Shown piece by piece: positions 38,071 through 47,742 of a DNA stretch of 64,000 nucleotides (its first letter is position 1; the number at the start of each line of letters is the position of its first letter). This DNA is from Magnetococcales bacterium (lineage in GTDB: Bacteria > Pseudomonadota > Magnetococcia > Magnetococcales > Magnetaquicoccaceae), in the NCBI GenBank assembly GCA_015231915.1, contig JADGAR010000005.1:35716-99715 (forward strand), read 5' to 3'. Position numbers and translations under genes: made by a program. A model generated the notes under the pieces. It saw nothing but the letters and a program-made list of their open reading frames with translations, was not told the DNA's origin and made no database searches.

Positions 38071-39320
38071 GACGCGCGTGACTCCTTTTTCGGCTTGCAG
38101 GCCTTGTCGGCAAACTGTTGCATGAGATGTCCCATTTTATGATGCTTCACCTCCAGATAGGAGGCATTGTTCGCCCGCGCCGGGATCTCGATGGGCACCC
38201 GCTCCACCACTTCCATGCCGTACCCCTCCAGACCGATGATCTTTTTGGGATTGTTGGTCATGATCCGCAGACGCTGCACCCCAAGATCCTTCAAAATCTG
38301 GGCGCCGATCCCGTAATTGCGCAGGTCCGGCGGAAAGCCCAACTCCTTGTTGGCCTCCACCGTGTCCAAACCCTGATCCTGCAGGTTGTAGGCGAGCATC
38401 TTGTTGACCAGCCCGATCCCCCGCCCCTCCTGACGCAAATACAACACAATCCCCCGCCCCTCCTGAACGATACGCCGCATGGCCGCGTGCAACTGACTCC
38501 CGCAGTCGCAGCGCAGACTGCCGAACAGATCCCCGGTCAGGCACTCCGAATGGACCCGCACCAGCACCGGCTCCCCGGCAACCACCTCCCCCAACACCAT
38601 GGCCACATGCTGAAACTCGTCAACATCATTCGTGAAGACAATCAGCCGCCAATCCCCGCCCACCTCCACGGGAATGCGCGCCTCCACCACCCGATGGACC
38701 AGGTGCTCGTGACCGGTGCGAAACGCGATCAGATCGGCGATGGTGGCGATCTTGAGGCCCATCTTGCGGGCCATGACCATCAGATCCGGCACCCGTGCCA
38801 TGGCGCCATCCTCCTTGAGGATTTCGCAGATCACCGCCGCCGGCTTCAACCCCGCCATGCGCGCCAGATCCACCGAGGCCTCGGTGTGACCGGCCCGCAC
38901 CAATACCCCGCCATCCCGCGCCACCAGAGGAAAGACATGCCCGGGCCGCACCAGATCGCACGGCGAGGCGTCATCGGCGATGGCCACCGCCACGGTGCGC
39001 GCCCGGTCCTGGGCCGAAATCCCGGTGGTCACCCCGCTGGCCGCCTCCACCGACACCGTGAACGCGGTCTTGAACTGGGCATTATTGTCCGCCACCATCA
39101 ACGGCAATTGCAACCGTTCGACCCGCTCCCGGGTCAACGTGAGACAAATCAAACCCCGGCCATGCATGGCCATGAAATTGATCGCCTCCGCGCTGGCATG
39201 CTCGGCGGGAATGACGAAATCCCCCTCGTTCTCGCGGTCCTCGTCATCCACCAGGATCACCATGCGACCCTGACGAAACTCTTCCAGCACTTCCTCGATG
39301 GGATCAAAACGAAAAGACAT
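38067..39320 (-). CDS. ribBA: Bifunctional DHBP synthase / GTP cyclohydrolase II
   Basis: The N-terminal RibB domain (~1-200) makes 3,4-dihydroxy-2-butanone 4-phosphate: [21 protein letters not shown], and the [16 protein letters not shown] segment. The C-terminal RibA domain (~205-405) opens [23 protein letters not shown] keeps the zinc cysteines, with [16 protein letters not shown] and [12 protein letters not shown]. Both domains look intact, unlike some proteobacterial RibBA proteins with a degenerate RibA. 417 aa including a short basic tail. Confidence 0.97.
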   Translation of the reverse strand: MSFRFDPIEEVLEEFRQGRMVILVDDEDRENEGDFVIPAEHASAEAINFMAMHGRGLICLTLTRERVERLQLPLMVADNNAQFKTAFTVSVEAASGVTTGISAQDRARTVAVAIADDASPCDLVRPGHVFPLVARDGGVLVRAGHTEASVDLARMAGLKPAAVICEILKEDGAMARVPDLMVMARKMGLKIATIADLIAFRTGHEHLVHRVVEARIPVEVGGDWRLIVFTNDVDEFQHVAMVLGEVVAGEPVLVRVHSECLTGDLFGSLRCDCGSQLHAAMRRIVQEGRGIVLYLRQEGRGIGLVNKMLAYNLQDQGLDTVEANKELGFPPDLRNYGIGAQILKDLGVQRLRIMTNNPKKIIGLEGYGMEVVERVPIEIPARANNASYLEVKHHKMGHLMQQFADKACKPKKESRAS

Positions 39321-39326
39321 GAGAAT

Positions 39327-39983
39327 TCAAAATCCCTGTTCCCGCAAAAAGGCCTCGTCCATACAACGCCGCGTCGGGACCCCACCCCGACCCAGCAACC
39401 GTTCCACATACCGACCCAACAGATCGGTCTCCACGTTCACCTCCCGGCCTGCCGTCAGGCCTGCCAGGGTGGTCTTTTTCCGGGTGTGGGGAATCAGGTT
39501 GACGGAAAACCGGGTCCCCTCTGCCACATCCGCCACCTGATTGACCGTCAGACTCACCCCGTCCACCGCCACCGACCCCTTGGGGACAATATACCTCCCC
39601 GTCTCCCCTGGCACACGGAACCATGTTTCCAACGAACGCCCCCGGGGGGTGATCCGCTCCACCCGGCCCACCGCGTCCACATGCCCTTGCACCAGATGGC
39701 CATCCAGGCGATCCCCCAGGCGCAGGGCGCGCTCCAGGTTCACCTCCTGGCCCGGCAACAGCGCCCCCAGGGTGGTCACTTGCAGCGTGGCGGAGGAAAC
39801 CTGAACCGCGAACTCCCCGCGTCGCCACTCCACCACGGTCAGGCAGGCCCCGGAGACCGCGATGGAGTCCCCCAACCGTACCGGCTCGGCAGCGAATCCG
39901 CAGCGGACCCACAGCACCCAATCGGCTGCGGATTTTTCCACGGCCCGCACGCTCCCCAGTTCCTCGATCAGGCCAGTAAACAT
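39327..39983 (-). CDS. ribE: Riboflavin synthase, alpha subunit
   Basis: Dismutates two lumazine molecules to riboflavin. The start is the ATG at 39983 (MFTGLIEELGSV), giving 218 aa; the longer track ORF runs through ribD. The two tandem barrel halves are visible: SIAVSGACLTVVEW in the first and SVAVDGVSLTVNQV in the second, each with its GH or IPHT motif (VQGHVDAVG, NLIPHTRKKTTL). It overlaps ribD by 16 bases and lies six bases before ribBA. Confidence 0.96.
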   Translation of the reverse strand: MFTGLIEELGSVRAVEKSAADWVLWVRCGFAAEPVRLGDSIAVSGACLTVVEWRRGEFAVQVSSATLQVTTLGALLPGQEVNLERALRLGDRLDGHLVQGHVDAVGRVERITPRGRSLETWFRVPGETGRYIVPKGSVAVDGVSLTVNQVADVAEGTRFSVNLIPHTRKKTTLAGLTAGREVNVETDLLGRYVERLLGRGGVPTRRCMDEAFLREQGF

Positions 39984-41086
39984 CGCGTCCCCTCGAAATC
40001 CCCTTCGATCAGGATGTCCTCTCCCACATGGGAGATGCGTGTGGCCACCAGCCGCTGGGCATCGGCCAGGGAGCCGATCCCGGCCATTTCCAACAGGCCG
40101 CGCGCCTCCCGGCCTCCGATCAGCTTGGGCGCCAGAAACAGCGCCAGCCGATCCGCCAGTCCCGCCTCCAGGAGAGCGCCGGTCAGCATCCCGCCCGCCT
40201 CGCACAACACGCTTGTCACATCCATGTCCGCCAACTTGTGCATCAGATCGGCCAGATCCACCCGGCCATCGTGATTTTCCCGGCAGGGGATCACCCGCAC
40301 GTTCTCCCGCGCCCCCAGGGCCTCGGCGCGGGCGAAACTCGCGCCATGACCGGCAGCGATCCACAGCGGGGCCGTTGCGGACGACTTGAAGACCCTGGCG
40401 TCATCCGGGATGCGCAAGCGCGAGTCCACCACCAGCCGGATCGGGTCCCGTCCCCCCTTCATGCGGCAGGTGAGGGCCGGATCGTCTGCCAGCACCGTGC
40501 CGATTCCCACCATCACCACGTCGTGGGTATCCCGCATCCGTTGCACCCTCTGTCTGGCGATGGGACCGGTGATCCATTTGCTCTCCCCGGTGCGGGTGGC
40601 GGTCTTGCCGTCCAGGGAGGCGGCTGCCTTGAGGGTGATCATGGGCCGCTCCTGCTCGATCCAGGTGACGAACGGTCGGTTCAGCTCCTGTGCCTCGGCC
40701 TGGCGCACTCCCATGATAACCTCGATGCCCGCTGCCCGCAATCGCTCCACCCCACGTCCGGAGACTTGCAGATTGGGATCGGACATCCCCACCACCACCC
40801 GCGCCACTCCGGCCCGGATCAGGGCATCGGCGCACGGCGGGGTCCGGCCATAATGGCTGCACGGTTCCAGGTTCACGTAGGCCGTCGCCCCCCGCGCCCC
40901 CTCCCCGGCCTCCCGCAGGGCGAACACCTCGGCATGGGGCGCCCCGGCATACGGGTGGTGCCCCTCGCCGAGGATCACCCCATCCTTGACGATCACGCAC
41001 CCCACCATGGGGTTGGGCCGCGTCCGCCCCGCTGCCCGCGCCGCCAGACGCAGGGCCAGGGCCATGTAGCGACGGTGGGAGTTCAC
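39968..41086 (-). CDS. ribD: Riboflavin biosynthesis deaminase/reductase RibD
   Basis: Carries out two consecutive steps after GTP opening. The N-terminal deaminase (~1-145) has the zinc site AGAPHAEVFAL and EPCSHYGRTPPCADALI. The C-terminal reductase (~150-365) has ITLKAAASLDGKTAT, ITGPIARQRVQRMRD and GTVLADDPALTCR. 372 aa, the normal length. The ATG overlaps the stop of the hypothetical upstream gene by four bases. nrdR, often found just upstream of ribD, is absent. Confidence 0.97.
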   Translation of the reverse strand: MNSHRRYMALALRLAARAAGRTRPNPMVGCVIVKDGVILGEGHHPYAGAPHAEVFALREAGEGARGATAYVNLEPCSHYGRTPPCADALIRAGVARVVVGMSDPNLQVSGRGVERLRAAGIEVIMGVRQAEAQELNRPFVTWIEQERPMITLKAAASLDGKTATRTGESKWITGPIARQRVQRMRDTHDVVMVGIGTVLADDPALTCRMKGGRDPIRLVVDSRLRIPDDARVFKSSATAPLWIAAGHGASFARAEALGARENVRVIPCRENHDGRVDLADLMHKLADMDVTSVLCEAGGMLTGALLEAGLADRLALFLAPKLIGGREARGLLEMAGIGSLADAQRLVATRISHVGEDILIEGDFEGTRCLLA

Positions 41087-41463
41087 GCGATTTCCCGGAC
41101 TTCCGCTTCGACGTGCGACAGCAGGGTGATTAGAATGTTTTTGGTTTTGTCACTACTTAAAATGTCTTTTATGCACATGATGTATTTTATTTGATCATAA
41201 CATGACCACTGATTATCATCTGTTGTAATTTTGATTGGAAAAATATATAATTCATACATAATCGTAAACAGTCTGTAGCGATATTTCAGGACAGGCACGT
41301 GCAGATCAAACCCATAAACGAAATCATCACTGGAGCGGATTCTCCTGACCTCAGCGACAATGGCATGATTGGTCTTCTCTGCAAGGTAACCCGCTTGCTC
41401 CCGCAGTACGCCAACCGGAGAAAACAAGGTTTCCTTGGACACTTCCGGCCAGAAATTTTCCAT
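41083..41463 (-). CDS. Hypothetical protein coupled to ribD
   Basis: A 126-aa protein with AGGAGG five bases before ATG, so the start is well supported. It begins MENFWPEVSKETLFSPVGVL and has a more hydrophobic middle (YRYRLFTIMYELYIFPIKI) without a clear membrane helix. It is notably AT-rich, unlike glyA and ribD, suggesting acquisition. Its stop overlaps the ribD ATG (ATGA). I do not recognise the family. Together with the EEP gene it appears inserted between glyA and ribD. Confidence 0.6.
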   Translation of the reverse strand: MENFWPEVSKETLFSPVGVLREQAGYLAEKTNHAIVAEVRRIRSSDDFVYGFDLHVPVLKYRYRLFTIMYELYIFPIKITTDDNQWSCYDQIKYIMCIKDILSSDKTKNILITLLSHVEAEVREIA

Positions 41464-41481
41464 CGCATCCTCCTCGGCTAC

Positions 41482-42291
41482 TCAACAGAGGCGAAAAAAG
41501 AGCGGCAAATGATCCGAATACTTGCTGGCGTTGGGAGTCCCGTGCCGACCGAGCAGCGACGTTGCACGGTACTCGGTCAAGACACGGATGTCCCGATGAT
41601 CGAACCGATCCAACAAATCCGGACGCACCAGAACCTGATCGAACTGATACCAGTACATGGTATGCCTGGAGCTGGCATAATAACAAGTTCCAGGCGGCCC
41701 GGGGGAGCCATCGCCCAGCAGACCCCACATGGGATTATAGAAAAAATCGTACTGCCGGCCATCGACCGTCCGGCTTTTGCGCTCGGCAATGGCGCGGCTC
41801 ATCACGGCGTTCATCCCGTTGCTCCGGGTCATGCCGTCCTCGAAGGGACCGAGATTGAAATCCCCCGCAACCAGCGTCCTGGCATGGCCCAACTCCTGCT
41901 CCACGCCACGAATCGCCTGCATGAGGCTCTCGCACTCCTTCAACTGATCGTAAGCGTCCGCATGGCGTTTGCTGTACAAATGGGCAACCACCAGCAGAAT
42001 CTCTTCTCCGCCGTACAAGCGCAACCGTCGGATCGTCCATCTGTCGGATTCGAACAAGACCGCATGCGACAGATCGCCAAATTTCGAAAAAATCAGGATC
42101 CTTTCGCACAACTGGCTCTTCAGGAAAAAAAAATCCTCATCCACATGGTCATTGAGATCGGCAACCAACTCCAATGGATCAATGCCGCATTCCGCCAACA
42201 TCAACACATCCACGTCATGTTCGGCAACCAATTGGGCGATCACCTCGCCCAACGGTTGCCGATGGATGTTCCAAAAGAGAAAATTGACCAT
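41482..42291 (-). CDS. Endonuclease/exonuclease/phosphatase-family protein
   Basis: The start is placed at 42291 (MVNFLFWNIHRQPLGEVIAQ), giving 269 aa; the longer track version overlaps glyA. Typical EEP-fold motifs are FWNIHRQ (strand-1 Asn), LMLAECGID (metal-ligand Glu), VVAHLYSKRH, VAGDFNLGPF and the C-terminal SDHLPLFF with the catalytic Asp-His. Substrates in this fold range from DNA to phospholipids; none can be chosen here. Stop lies 18 bases before the hypothetical gene; both form an apparent cassette. Confidence 0.75.
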   Translation of the reverse strand: MVNFLFWNIHRQPLGEVIAQLVAEHDVDVLMLAECGIDPLELVADLNDHVDEDFFFLKSQLCERILIFSKFGDLSHAVLFESDRWTIRRLRLYGGEEILLVVAHLYSKRHADAYDQLKECESLMQAIRGVEQELGHARTLVAGDFNLGPFEDGMTRSNGMNAVMSRAIAERKSRTVDGRQYDFFYNPMWGLLGDGSPGPPGTCYYASSRHTMYWYQFDQVLVRPDLLDRFDHRDIRVLTEYRATSLLGRHGTPNASKYSDHLPLFFRLC

Positions 42292-42310
42292 GCCCCGGCC
42301 AACGACTGGA

Positions 42311-43576
42311 TCACAGGCCCGGATAGACAGGAAAACGGCGGCACAGTTCGGCGGCCTGGCCACGCACCTCGGCCTCCACTGCCGCGTCCCCACCCGGATG
42401 GGCGGAAAGGGCGTCCACCACCTTGACGATCATCTCCCCCACCTGCTGAAACTCCGCCTCGCCAAACCCCCGCGTGGTGGAGGCGGGGGTGCCCAGGCGA
42501 ATCCCGGAGGTGATGAAGGGCGAACGCGGGTCGTTGGGAATGGCGTTCTTGTTGCAGGTCAGTCCGGCGCGCTCCAGGGCCTGCTCGGTGTCCTTGCCGG
42601 TGATGTCCCGCGAGGTGAGATCCACCAGCATCAGGTGATTGTCCGTCCCCCCCGAAACGATCCGCAACCCGCCGGCCACCAGCGTCTCGGCCAGGCGCCG
42701 GGCATTGGCCCGCACCTGCCGGCCATACTGCGCGAACTCCGGGGACAAGGCCTCCCTGAAGGCCACCGCCTTGGCCGCGATCACATGCATCAGCGGACCA
42801 CCCTGGATCCCCGGAAAGATCTTCGAGTTGATCTTTTTGGCCAGATCCTCCCGGTTGGTCAGGATCATCCCGCCGCGCGGACCCCGCAAGGTCTTGTGGG
42901 TGGTGGTGGTGACAATGTCGGCATGGGGAAACGGGCTGGGATGCTCCCCCACCGCCACCAGACCGGCGAAATGGGCCATGTCCACGATCAGGGCCGCCCC
43001 CACCCCGTCGCAAATCTCCCGGAAACGGGCGAAATCGATCACCCGGCTGTAGGCCGAGGCCCCGGCCATGATCACCTTGGGACGATGCTCGCGGGCCAAC
43101 GCCTCCACCTGATCATAATCGATGCGCTCGCTCACCGGATCCAGGCCGTACTGCACGGCCCGGAACATCTGCCCGGAAAAATTGGGCTTGGCCCCATGGG
43201 TCAAATGGCCGCCATGGGCCAGGGACATCCCCAGCAGAAGATCGCCCGGCTCGATCAGCGCCAGGAGTGCCGCCATGTTGGCCTGGGAACCGGAATGGGG
43301 CTGCACGTTGGCATACTCGCAGCCGAACAGCTCCCTGGCCCGGGCGATGGCCAGGTCTTCGGCCTTGTCCACGAACTCGCAACCGCCGTAATACCGCTTG
43401 TGGGGATACCCTTCGGCATACTTGTTGGTCAGCACGCTCCCCTGGGCCTCCAGGACCGCGCGGCTGACGATGTTTTCCGAGGCGATCAGTTCGATCTGAT
43501 CCCGCTGCCGGCCCAACTCTTCGCCGAGCGCGGCATACAGCTCCGGATCGGCGTCACGCAAGGATTCCATGTTCAT
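42311..43576 (-). CDS. glyA: Serine hydroxymethyltransferase
   Basis: PLP enzyme converting serine and tetrahydrofolate to glycine and 5,10-methylene-THF. The start at 43576 ([13 protein letters not shown]) overlaps the rpiB stop (ATGA), giving 421 aa. Motifs are [38 protein letters not shown] and the PLP-lysine site [14 protein letters not shown]. The C-terminal [16 protein letters not shown] is also typical. It is followed by the EEP/hypothetical insert instead of nrdR. Confidence 0.97.
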   Translation of the reverse strand: MNMESLRDADPELYAALGEELGRQRDQIELIASENIVSRAVLEAQGSVLTNKYAEGYPHKRYYGGCEFVDKAEDLAIARARELFGCEYANVQPHSGSQANMAALLALIEPGDLLLGMSLAHGGHLTHGAKPNFSGQMFRAVQYGLDPVSERIDYDQVEALAREHRPKVIMAGASAYSRVIDFARFREICDGVGAALIVDMAHFAGLVAVGEHPSPFPHADIVTTTTHKTLRGPRGGMILTNREDLAKKINSKIFPGIQGGPLMHVIAAKAVAFREALSPEFAQYGRQVRANARRLAETLVAGGLRIVSGGTDNHLMLVDLTSRDITGKDTEQALERAGLTCNKNAIPNDPRSPFITSGIRLGTPASTTRGFGEAEFQQVGEMIVKVVDALSAHPGGDAAVEAEVRGQAAELCRRFPVYPGL

Positions 43577-44025
43577 GATTCGCTTTCTTTCCCAAGTTGA
43601 TCCATTTTCTCCAGACGCCGCCGATGTCGATCCCCCTCGAACCGCTCGTTCAGCCACACCTCCACGATCCCCCTGGCCACGGCCTCGCCCGTGGTCCGGC
43701 CCCCCAGCACCAGCACATTGGCGTCGTTGTGCCGCCGGGACATGCGCGCGCCATGCTCGTCATGACACAACGCCGCCCGCACCCCGGCGAAACGGTTCGC
43801 CGCCATCGACATCCCCAGCCCGGTCCCGCACAACAAGATCCCCCGCTGCCCCTCCCCGGCCAGCAACGCGCGGCACAACCGCCCCGCCTGATCAGGATAG
43901 TCCACGGAATCCGCGGCATCCACCCCGAAATCCCTCACCTCCAGATGATGTTCGGCGCGCAGCCAGTCGCGCAAGGCATTCTTCAATGCCACGGCGCCAT
44001 GATCACAGGCCATCAGGATATGCAT
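43573..44025 (-). CDS. rpiB: Ribose-5-phosphate isomerase B
   Basis: Interconverts ribose-5-phosphate and ribulose-5-phosphate in the pentose phosphate pathway. 150 aa with the RpiB/LacAB fold: [73 protein letters not shown]. In the order rpiB-glyA, with a four-base overlap, as in many alphaproteobacteria. Confidence 0.96.
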   Translation of the reverse strand: MHILMACDHGAVALKNALRDWLRAEHHLEVRDFGVDAADSVDYPDQAGRLCRALLAGEGQRGILLCGTGLGMSMAANRFAGVRAALCHDEHGARMSRRHNDANVLVLGGRTTGEAVARGIVEVWLNERFEGDRHRRRLEKMDQLGKESES

Positions 44026-44046
44026 CGTCCTCTCCCTTCCCAGGCG

Positions 44047-45234
44047 TCAAAGCGGTTCCATGCTGTCCCACTGCAAGCACTGGGGACACTTCCAGTAGAT
44101 GTCCTGCGACTTGAACCCGCAGCGGGCGCACTGGAACGCGTGCTGCACCGCCAGCATCCGATCCAGCTGGCGCTGCGCGGTCAACACCGCCTCCTGCCAA
44201 TGATTCTGTCTGGCCAGCAGCAGAATCAACGGACAGATGATCCCCAGGGAGCCGGGATGCTTGGCCATGCCGGCCCGCAACAGTTCGGTGGCCTCGACCA
44301 GGCGCCCCTGCTCTTCCAGCATCCGGGAGCGGTAGACCACCAGCCGCGCGGAACTCGAAAAGGCATGCACCGCCTCGTTCATGCACTTCTCGAACCCTTC
44401 CGGATCCCCGTCCCGCTCGTAGGCCCGGCGCAAGGCATCGGCCAGCATGAAAAAATGGCTGGGCCGGCTGGTCTTGAGCGCCTCGAAACTCTTGATCGCG
44501 CCCCGCGTCCTCCCCTGGGTGAGCTGGGCCTCCCCCAGCAACCGATGGGCCTCCACGCAACCGGGAAAGACCTTGATCGCCGCCTGGTAGTGATCCATGG
44601 CCTCGTCGCCCGCCACCCCGGAACCCTGCCGGCTCTGGATCTCCATCCCCATCCGTACCCGGATGTGGGCCTCCCGCCGGGGATCCGGGGTGCGGGTCAC
44701 CTTTTCCAACCGCTTCAGAACCTCCAGGGCCATGTCCCAGCGCCCCTCGTTCTCGTGCATCCCCTGCAACCCGGCCAGGGCCGCACGATGCTCCGGGTCC
44801 ACGGTCAACACCTGACGATAGGCGTCCACCGCCCGATCCACGAATCCCCCCTGCCGATAGTCCTCGGCCAGGGCATACAAGGCCGCAGTCCGGTGCTCCA
44901 CCGAAAGACTGGGCCGCGCGATGAGATTCTGGTGAATCCGGATCGCCCGCCCCACCTCCCCGCGCGCCCGGTAGAGCTTGCCCAGCGACAGATGGATCTC
45001 CACCGTCTCCGAGTTGATCCGCACGAACTTGATGAACTCCTCGATGGCCTTGTCCGGCTCATCCGCGAGCAGAAAATTCAACCCGCGAAAATAGAACGCC
45101 GCCTCCTGGCCTTCGTTGCGCTGCCGGATCCTCCGGGCCTCCTCCTCCCGTCCAAGACGCCGACCGGCGCCAAAAACGATCGCCCCCAAGGTGACAGAGA
45201 GCGCTGCCCAACCAATGAGGTGTGGAAAATCCAT
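44047..45234 (-). CDS. lapB: LapB-type TPR/rubredoxin membrane protein
   Basis: A 395-aa protein with one N-terminal membrane helix (IGWAALSVTLGAIVFGAG), a cytoplasmic TPR array (~45-350, e.g. DEPDKAIEEFIKFVRINSET) and a C-terminal rubredoxin-like metal knuckle (CARCGFKSQDIYWKCPQC). This is the LapB (YciM) architecture. In other bacteria LapB recruits FtsH to LpxC and so limits lipopolysaccharide synthesis. It lies immediately downstream of lapA, the conserved order. Confidence 0.92.
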   Translation of the reverse strand: MDFPHLIGWAALSVTLGAIVFGAGRRLGREEEARRIRQRNEGQEAAFYFRGLNFLLADEPDKAIEEFIKFVRINSETVEIHLSLGKLYRARGEVGRAIRIHQNLIARPSLSVEHRTAALYALAEDYRQGGFVDRAVDAYRQVLTVDPEHRAALAGLQGMHENEGRWDMALEVLKRLEKVTRTPDPRREAHIRVRMGMEIQSRQGSGVAGDEAMDHYQAAIKVFPGCVEAHRLLGEAQLTQGRTRGAIKSFEALKTSRPSHFFMLADALRRAYERDGDPEGFEKCMNEAVHAFSSSARLVVYRSRMLEEQGRLVEATELLRAGMAKHPGSLGIICPLILLLARQNHWQEAVLTAQRQLDRMLAVQHAFQCARCGFKSQDIYWKCPQCLQWDSMEPL

Positions 45235-45261
45235 TAAATAATTCCGGATTCTTCGCTAAAG

Positions 45262-45561
45262 TTATAAATCATTTACCAACGGCAGATTGCGCAGATTGGC
45301 CAACTCCTTTTCCAGGGCTTGTTTCTGCGCGCGCAGACGGTCCACCCGGTGGCGGTATTTCAATCCCCCGGCCCACCCGGAAAAGGCACCGAAAAAAAAG
45401 CCGAGGAACAGGGGCACGAACACCACGACGAACAAGGGCACATGGTTGATCGTCCAGCCTCCCGGAAGATTCACCATCACCTCGATCTGGTTGATGATGG
45501 CAAACAGCACGGCCAGGCACCCAAAGACCGTCACCACGATCAGATGGATCCAACCAAACAT
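45262..45561 (-). CDS. lapA: LapA-domain (DUF1049) membrane protein
   Basis: The start is set at 45561 (MFGWIHLIVVTVFG), giving 99 aa; the longer track start adds an implausible tail. Two hydrophobic helices (~5-25 and 40-62) enclose a short loop, followed by a coiled-coil-like segment (LRAQKQALEKELANLRNL). The protein matches the LapA family, partner of LapB in envelope homeostasis. Confidence 0.88.
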   Translation of the reverse strand: MFGWIHLIVVTVFGCLAVLFAIINQIEVMVNLPGGWTINHVPLFVVVFVPLFLGFFFGAFSGWAGGLKYRHRVDRLRAQKQALEKELANLRNLPLVNDL

Positions 45562-45601
45562 GGACCAACCATTCCGATGAGAGAAGACCAACAAAGAGCG
45601 C

Positions 45602-45632
45602 CGGTCGGCGCCCCGTCACCGGGGGCCGACCG
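45602..45632 (-). other. Strong hairpin between ihfB and lapA
   Basis: CGGTCGGCGCCCCG pairs with CGGGGGCCGACCG with one bulged base. There is no T-run on the minus strand beyond TTTG, so it is only a possible attenuator or mRNA-processing structure separating rpsA-ihfB from lapA-lapB. Confidence 0.4.
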
Positions 45633-45648
45633 ACATGGCAATCACGTT

Positions 45649-45924
45649 TCAGGCATCCACCCGCCTGCGCAGTTCCTTCCCTGCCTTGAAAAACAGCACC
45701 CGCTTGGCATCCACCTGCACGGGATCTCCGGTCTTGGGGTTGCGTCCGTCGCGGGAACGACGGTATTTGAGGCCGAAGCTGCCGAAACCGCGCAGTTCCA
45801 CCCGATCACCCCGATCCAGGGATGCGCTGATGGTATCGAACACGGTATTCACCGCCACTTCGGCATCCTTGCGCGACAGCTCCAACTGGGTGGCGATCGC
45901 GCTGATCATCGAGGACTTGGTCAT
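45649..45924 (-). CDS. ihfB: Integration host factor, beta subunit
   Basis: Sequence-specific DNA-bending protein, acting as a heterodimer with IHF-alpha in recombination, replication and sigma-54 promoter activation. The start at 45924 (MTKSSMISAIATQLELSRKD) follows AAGGAGG, giving 91 aa. The beta-arm has VELRGFGSFGLKYRRSRDGRNPKTGDPV, with the NPKTG tip typical of the family. The rpsA-ihfB order supports IHF-beta rather than HU. Confidence 0.94.
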   Translation of the reverse strand: MTKSSMISAIATQLELSRKDAEVAVNTVFDTISASLDRGDRVELRGFGSFGLKYRRSRDGRNPKTGDPVQVDAKRVLFFKAGKELRRRVDA

Positions 45925-45942
45925 GAGCACAGACCTCCTTCG

Positions 45943-47667
45943 TCATTTCCGACCGGAGTCACCGGCCTGTTTCTCCAGGGCTTGGCTCAGGACCTCGCCC
46001 AGGCTGCTGGTGGCGCTGCCGGGGTCTGCGGCATATTCCTTGATGCTTTGCCGCTCCTGAGTCAACTCCATGGAACGAATGGAGAGCATCACCTTGCGCT
46101 TCTGGCGATCCACCTGGAGCACCTGGGCCGTCACTTCGCCGCCCAGTTTGAAATCCGCGCCTTCCCGGTCATCACGGGAGTATTCGGTTTTGCGCAGGAA
46201 TCCTTCCATGTCGTCGCTCAGTTGGACCACCACGCCGGCCTGGCTCACCTCCTTGACCGTGCCGGTCACCATATCTCCCTTGCCATGGGCGTCGGCCCAC
46301 TGGCTCCAGGCATCCGGGGTGGCCTGCTTGAGTCCCAGGGAGATGCGCTCCTTTTCGGGATCCAGGGACAAGACCACGGCATCGACCTCCTGGCCGCGCT
46401 GATAGGTCTTGAGCAGGTCCTCGGGGGGATTGGGCTCCCAGGTGACATCGGAGAGATGCACCAGTCCGTCGATGTCGCCGTCCAGGCCGACGAACAGGCC
46501 GAACTCGGTGATGTTTTTGATCTCGCCCCGCACGGTGGTCCCCACCGGATACTTTTCGGCAAAGGTCTGCCAGGGATTTTCCATGCACTGCTTGACGCCC
46601 AGGGAGATGCGGCGCCGTTCGGCATCCACGTCCAGGACCATCACTTCCACTTCCTGGCCGACGTTGAGCACCTTGGAGGGGTGGAGATTCTTTTTGGTCC
46701 AGGCCAGTTCCGAGACGTGGGCGAGGCCTTCCACGCCCGCTTCCAGTTCCACGAAAGCGCCGTAGTCGGTGATGTTGGTCACCACACCCCGGAAACGGGC
46801 GCCGGCGGGATATTTGGCGCCGATTCCTTCCCAGGGGTCGGTCTGGAGCTGCTTGATGCCCAGGGAGATGCGCTGGGTCTCGGAGTTGAACTTGATCACC
46901 TGCACCCCGACGGTATCGCCCACGGTCACCACGCTGGAGGGGTGCTTGACCCGCTTCCAGGACATGTCGGTGATGTGCAGCAGGCCGTCCAGGCCACCCA
47001 GGTCCACGAAGGCGCCGTAGTCGGTGATGTTCTTGACCACGCCGTCCAGGATCATCCCCTCGTGGAGGGTTTCCAGCAGGGCGGTACGGGCGCTTTCGCG
47101 CTGCTTTTCGATGACGGAGCGGCGCGACACCACGATATTGCCGCGGCGGCGGTCCATCTTGAGGATTTCGAACGGTTGTTCCTCGTCTTGCAGACGGGCG
47201 ATGTCGTGGACCGGGCGCACATCCACCTGCGAGCCGGGCAGGAAGGCTGCCAGGGTCTGGATATCCACCGTGTAGCCGCCCTTGACCTTGCCCATGATGC
47301 GGCCTCGCACCACGGCGTGATCGTTGAAGGCCTTCTCCAGGGCGAGCCACGCCTCTTCGCGCTTGGCCTTCTCGCGGGAGAGCACGGCCTGGCCGTTCTG
47401 GTCCTCGCACCGTTCCACGAAGACATCGACCTTGTCACCCACTGCCAGGGTGAGGGTCCCGTCGGCATTGAAGAATTCGCGGACATTCAGGCGGCCTTCG
47501 GACTTCAGGCCCACATCGATGACGAACTCTTCCCCCTCGCGCTGGATGATGGTCCCGGTGATGACCTGACCCTCCTTGCCAACGCCTTTATTAAACGACT
47601 CTTCCAACAATGCGCCAAAATCTTCATCTTCAAATTCAAAGTCACGATTCAAGGATTGAGAAGCCAC
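45943..47667 (-). CDS. rpsA: 30S ribosomal protein S1
   Basis: The mRNA-binding ribosomal protein needed for initiation on structured or weak-SD messages. 574 aa with six S1 RNA-binding repeats, e.g. VKNITDYGAFVDLGGLDGLL, VTNITDYGAFVELEAGVEGL and IKNITEFGLFVGLDGDIDGL. The start is GTG with AAGG upstream. It lies 75 bp after cmk and 18 bp before ihfB, the classic cmk-rpsA-ihfB order. Confidence 0.97.
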   Translation of the reverse strand: MASQSLNRDFEFEDEDFGALLEESFNKGVGKEGQVITGTIIQREGEEFVIDVGLKSEGRLNVREFFNADGTLTLAVGDKVDVFVERCEDQNGQAVLSREKAKREEAWLALEKAFNDHAVVRGRIMGKVKGGYTVDIQTLAAFLPGSQVDVRPVHDIARLQDEEQPFEILKMDRRRGNIVVSRRSVIEKQRESARTALLETLHEGMILDGVVKNITDYGAFVDLGGLDGLLHITDMSWKRVKHPSSVVTVGDTVGVQVIKFNSETQRISLGIKQLQTDPWEGIGAKYPAGARFRGVVTNITDYGAFVELEAGVEGLAHVSELAWTKKNLHPSKVLNVGQEVEVMVLDVDAERRRISLGVKQCMENPWQTFAEKYPVGTTVRGEIKNITEFGLFVGLDGDIDGLVHLSDVTWEPNPPEDLLKTYQRGQEVDAVVLSLDPEKERISLGLKQATPDAWSQWADAHGKGDMVTGTVKEVSQAGVVVQLSDDMEGFLRKTEYSRDDREGADFKLGGEVTAQVLQVDRQKRKVMLSIRSMELTQERQSIKEYAADPGSATSSLGEVLSQALEKQAGDSGRK

Positions 47668-47742
47668 GGAACAGCACCTTCGGTTTATAGGTTGAATGAG
47701 GACGATTCCTCGAAACGCCCCTCCGGACCACCCGGCGGGACA

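Noticed and set aside
38118-40274. 718-aa plus-strand ORF
   Set aside because: Shadow of ribBA, ribE and ribD.
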